A DNA stretch of 64,000 nt. Origin: Pseudomonas spelaei (GTDB lineage: Bacteria > Pseudomonadota > Gammaproteobacteria > Pseudomonadales > Pseudomonadaceae). Of this stretch, positions 61,535 to 64,000 are shown one piece after another. The DNA lies in the NCBI RefSeq assembly GCF_009724245.1, contig NZ_WNNK01000027.1, forward strand, positions 1-64,000, read 5' to 3'. Each line of letters opens with the position of its first letter. Position 1 is the first letter of the stretch. Under the pieces are notes generated by a model that saw only the letters and a program-made list of their open reading frames with translations, had not been told where the DNA came from and did no database searches. Both the position numbers and the translations under genes were made by a program.

Positions 61535-63361
61535 ATGAGCCATCGGCAAAGCGACATGATTACGTGGGGCATGATGTTGCGTAAGGTACCGACCATTGTC
61601 CGGGCGCTCCCGCGTCTGGTGCGGGGTATCCGGTTCGCCAACATCACCGATCCCGAGCAACCCTGTGGACTGGGCTGGACCTTCGAGCAGGCCACATTGC
61701 GCAACCCCGAGGGCGCTGCGCTGCTGTACGGGAACGAGGTACTCAGCTACACCCAGGCCAACCAGCAATCCAATCGCATCGCCCACCATCTGCTGGAGCA
61801 GGGCATCGGCAAGGGGGACGTGGTGGCGCTGTTTATCGAGAACCGTCCCGAACTGTTGTTGAGCGTGCTGGCGGTAGCCAAGGTTGGCGGTATTTGCGCC
61901 ATGCTCAACACCTCGCAAACCCAGGCGGTACTGGTTCACAGCCTGAACCTGGTCAAGCCAGTGGCGATTATGGTGGGGGCCGAGTTGGTCGGGGTCTACT
62001 CGGCCGTTCGCGATCAAGTGTCGATCGAGCCTGGCCGGAGCTGGTTCGTCGCCGATTATCCGCAAACGGTCGTGCCGGATGGCTATGTCGACCTGATGGC
62101 GGCCAGTGCTCACTGTGCACTGGACAACCCGTCCAGCAGCCAGCGGATCTACTTCAATGATCCCTGTTTCTATATCTACACCTCCGGCACCACCGGCTTG
62201 CCCAAGGCCGGCATTTTCAAGCATGGTCGGTGGATGAAGTCCTCGGCCAGCTTTGGCACCATCGCCTTGGATATGGGACCGCAGGATGTCGTTTATTGCA
62301 CCTTGCCGCTGTATCACGCCACTGGCCTGTGCGTGTGTTGGGGTTCGGCGATTGCCGGGGCATCGGGGTTTGCCATTCGCCGCAAGTTCAGCGCCAGTCA
62401 GTTCTGGGACGATGTGCGCCAATTTGACGCCACCACCCTGGGTTACGTCGGTGAACTGTGCCGCTACCTGATCGACCAGCCGCCTGGCGAGCGTGACCTC
62501 AATAACCGAGTGACGAAGATGATCGGTAACGGCTTGCGTCCGGGCGTCTGGGCCGAGTTCAAGGCGCGCTTCGGCGTTGATCATATCTGTGAACTGTATG
62601 CCGCCAGCGATGGCAATATTGGCTTCACCAATGTGTTGAATTTCGACAACACCATCGGTTTTTCCCTGATGCACTGGGCGCTGGTGGATTACGCCCATGA
62701 CACGTGTGAACCGATTCGCGGCAGTAACGGTTTCATGCGGGAGGTGGCGAAGGGCGGGCAGGGGTTACTGCTGGCCAGGATCGACGACAAGGCACCGTTC
62801 GATGGCTATACCGACCCGGAGAAGAACCGCAAGGTGGTTATCCGCGACGTGTTCGAACAGGGCGACCGCTACTTTAATACTGGCGACCTGCTGCGCAATA
62901 TCGGCTTCGGCCATGCGCAATTTGTCGACCGCTTGGGAGACACTTACCGCTGGAAAGGCGAAAACGTCTCCACCACTGAAGTGGAAAATATCTTTTTGCA
63001 GCACCCACAGATTTCCGAAGTGGTGGCCTATGGCGTGGAAATCCACAACACCAACGGCCGTGCCGGTATGGCGGCCATCACCCCGACCGAGTCCCTGGCC
63101 TCCCTGGATATGCGTGAGTTGCTGCAGTTCGCCCACGGGCAGTTGCCGGCCTATGCCGTGCCGCTGTTCCTGCGGATCAAGGTGAAGATGGAGACCACTG
63201 GCACCTTCAAGTACCAGAAGGTCAAGCTCAAGGAGGAGGCGTTCGACCCCGACAAGGCGGGTGATGACCCGATTTATGCCTGGCTGCCAGGATCTGACAG
63301 CTACGTGCCAGTGACGTGTCAGGTCTTGGCGGATATCCAGGCCGGCAAGTTCCGCTATTGA
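61535..63361 (+). CDS. Long-chain acyl-CoA synthetase, FATP type
   Basis: A 608-residue protein from ATG 61535, with AAAAGGGA upstream; the frame extends to 61484 but without a ribosome site. The AMP-binding P-loop YIYTSGTTGLPKAG (about 211-224) and the C-terminal motif GDTYRWKGENVSTTEVENIF are clear. The pattern GWTFEQ..., YVGELCRYL and GNGLRPGVW places it with the fatty-acid-transport/very-long-chain synthetases rather than FadD. It activates long-chain acids to CoA esters, often coupled to uptake. Confidence 0.93.
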   Translation: MSHRQSDMITWGMMLRKVPTIVRALPRLVRGIRFANITDPEQPCGLGWTFEQATLRNPEGAALLYGNEVLSYTQANQQSNRIAHHLLEQGIGKGDVVALFIENRPELLLSVLAVAKVGGICAMLNTSQTQAVLVHSLNLVKPVAIMVGAELVGVYSAVRDQVSIEPGRSWFVADYPQTVVPDGYVDLMAASAHCALDNPSSSQRIYFNDPCFYIYTSGTTGLPKAGIFKHGRWMKSSASFGTIALDMGPQDVVYCTLPLYHATGLCVCWGSAIAGASGFAIRRKFSASQFWDDVRQFDATTLGYVGELCRYLIDQPPGERDLNNRVTKMIGNGLRPGVWAEFKARFGVDHICELYAASDGNIGFTNVLNFDNTIGFSLMHWALVDYAHDTCEPIRGSNGFMREVAKGGQGLLLARIDDKAPFDGYTDPEKNRKVVIRDVFEQGDRYFNTGDLLRNIGFGHAQFVDRLGDTYRWKGENVSTTEVENIFLQHPQISEVVAYGVEIHNTNGRAGMAAITPTESLASLDMRELLQFAHGQLPAYAVPLFLRIKVKMETTGTFKYQKVKLKEEAFDPDKAGDDPIYAWLPGSDSYVPVTCQVLADIQAGKFRY

Positions 63362-63458
63362 TTGTGGCTATTGAAGCCTTTGGCAAAAAAGAAATGACAG
63401 TAGGGAACTCCCCCGCGAGACTGGGCGCCTTATGAAATACCAGACAAGGAGCCCCCAT

Positions 63459-63974
63459 ATGTCAGACCAAGCCAAACAAATGACCGAACAAGAAGCCGCC
63501 GAGTTTGCCGAACAGGTTTTCGACGTGGCACGCAGAGGGGACGCAGCGTTGTTGGCGGCGCTGCTGGCCAAGGGCTTGCCGCCGAACCTGCGTAACCACA
63601 ATGGCGATACCTTGCTGATGCTGTCGGCCTATCATGGCCATGTCGACGCGGTGAAAGTGTTGCTGGAGTTCAAGGCTGATCCACAGATCGCCAATGACAA
63701 AAACCAATTGCCGATTGCCGGCGCGGCGTTCAAAGGCAACCTGCCGGTGGTCAAGGCGCTGATCGAAGGGGGTGCCCTGGTTGAAGGCGCGTCGAGCGAT
63801 GGGCGTACAGCGTTGATGATGGCGGCGATGTTCAACCGCACTGAAATGGTCGACTACCTGATCAGCCAAGGGGCGAACCCCAAGGCGACGGATGCGCAGG
63901 GCGTGACCGCGCTGGCAGCGGCCCAGACCATGGGGGCGGCGGATACGGCGGCGCAGTTGCAAAAACTGGTGTAG
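63459..63974 (+). CDS. Ankyrin-repeat protein
   Basis: A 171-residue protein from ATG 63459 with AAGGAG upstream. Four ankyrin repeats cover residues about 30-165: GDAALLAALLAKGLPPNLRN, GDTLLMLSAYHGHVDAVKVL, NQLPIAGAAFKGNLPVVKAL and GRTALMMAAMFNRTEMVDYL, with a final QGVTALAAA. Such proteins bind partner proteins; Pseudomonas ankyrin proteins are often linked with oxidative-stress enzymes, but no such gene is within view here. No signal peptide is present. Confidence 0.9.
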   Translation: MSDQAKQMTEQEAAEFAEQVFDVARRGDAALLAALLAKGLPPNLRNHNGDTLLMLSAYHGHVDAVKVLLEFKADPQIANDKNQLPIAGAAFKGNLPVVKALIEGGALVEGASSDGRTALMMAAMFNRTEMVDYLISQGANPKATDAQGVTALAAAQTMGAADTAAQLQKLV

Positions 63975-64000
63975 GCTTTGCGCCCCAAAATCAGCCCCGT

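Noticed and set aside
61217..62698. 493-codon minus-strand frame over the acyl-CoA synthetase
   Set aside because: It is antisense to the conserved AMP-binding motifs and shows no domain of its own.

Overview
The window looks like a chromosomal segment of a Pseudomonas of the fluorescens group. The evidence is the high G+C coding style, the many GTG and TTG starts with strong AGGAG-type ribosome sites, the dense REP-type intergenic repeats, and gene neighbourhoods that I recall from P. aeruginosa (FKBP to Prc; patatin-HtrB-MinC-MinD-MinE-RluA; PrmB-AroC-MFS). Species, G+C figures and identities are not computed. No rRNA, tRNA, CRISPR array, insertion sequence or prophage was seen.

Layout. 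1-100: end of an intergenic repeat element. 101-3074: catalase-like and dihaem cytochrome c peroxidase-like genes, probably one operon. 3322-10005: FKBP isomerase, a DnaA-box palindrome, YkvA-like protein, an overlapping HTH/unknown/Sel1 trio, an EAL-CBS-GGDEF protein, and the periplasmic protease Prc. 10111-11073: quinone oxidoreductase. 11234-17653: a HAD phosphatase, an ABC importer with a phosphodiesterase gene inside the operon, and a HutC-type GntR regulator with matching operators. 17659-18648: a roughly 1-kb nested palindrome of repeats. 18659-24764: M20 amidohydrolase, MscS channel, a 58-residue membrane protein, M18 aminopeptidase and an RluA-type pseudouridine synthase. 24843-29102: minE, minD and minC, then the divergent lauroyl acyltransferase and a patatin.

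29211-37131 holds a complete urate-to-glyoxylate route: a Tsx-like porin, a urate/xanthine permease, PuuD, AllA, allantoicase, UraD, PuuE and the divergent UraH. A large toxin-like protein of 1772 residues (37286-42604) follows with no visible immunity partner. Then come a LysE exporter, a purine permease that shares an operator-like TTGTATACAA site with the urate genes, a MarR regulator divergent from an aminotransferase-GST pair, and a LysR regulator divergent from a CitMHS transporter and a two-gene AtuA-like enzyme.

51263-57119 carries housekeeping and small genes (GST-N, FolE, Smr, a membrane protein, an isochorismatase-fold protein, PrmB, a coiled-coil membrane protein, an alpha/beta hydrolase). 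57262-60053 is AroC, an MFS carrier and an acireductone-dioxygenase-like protein that has lost three of four metal ligands. The window closes with a LuxR-type HTH-only protein, a DUF3509 protein, a FATP-type acyl-CoA synthetase and an ankyrin protein.

The most unusual items are the nested palindrome, the metal-ligand-less dioxygenase homologue, the orphan giant toxin-like protein, the shared purine operator, the HutC-type operators of the organophosphate-like importer, and the perfect inverted DnaA boxes. Assignments rest on reading motifs and on remembered families; no database search was possible.
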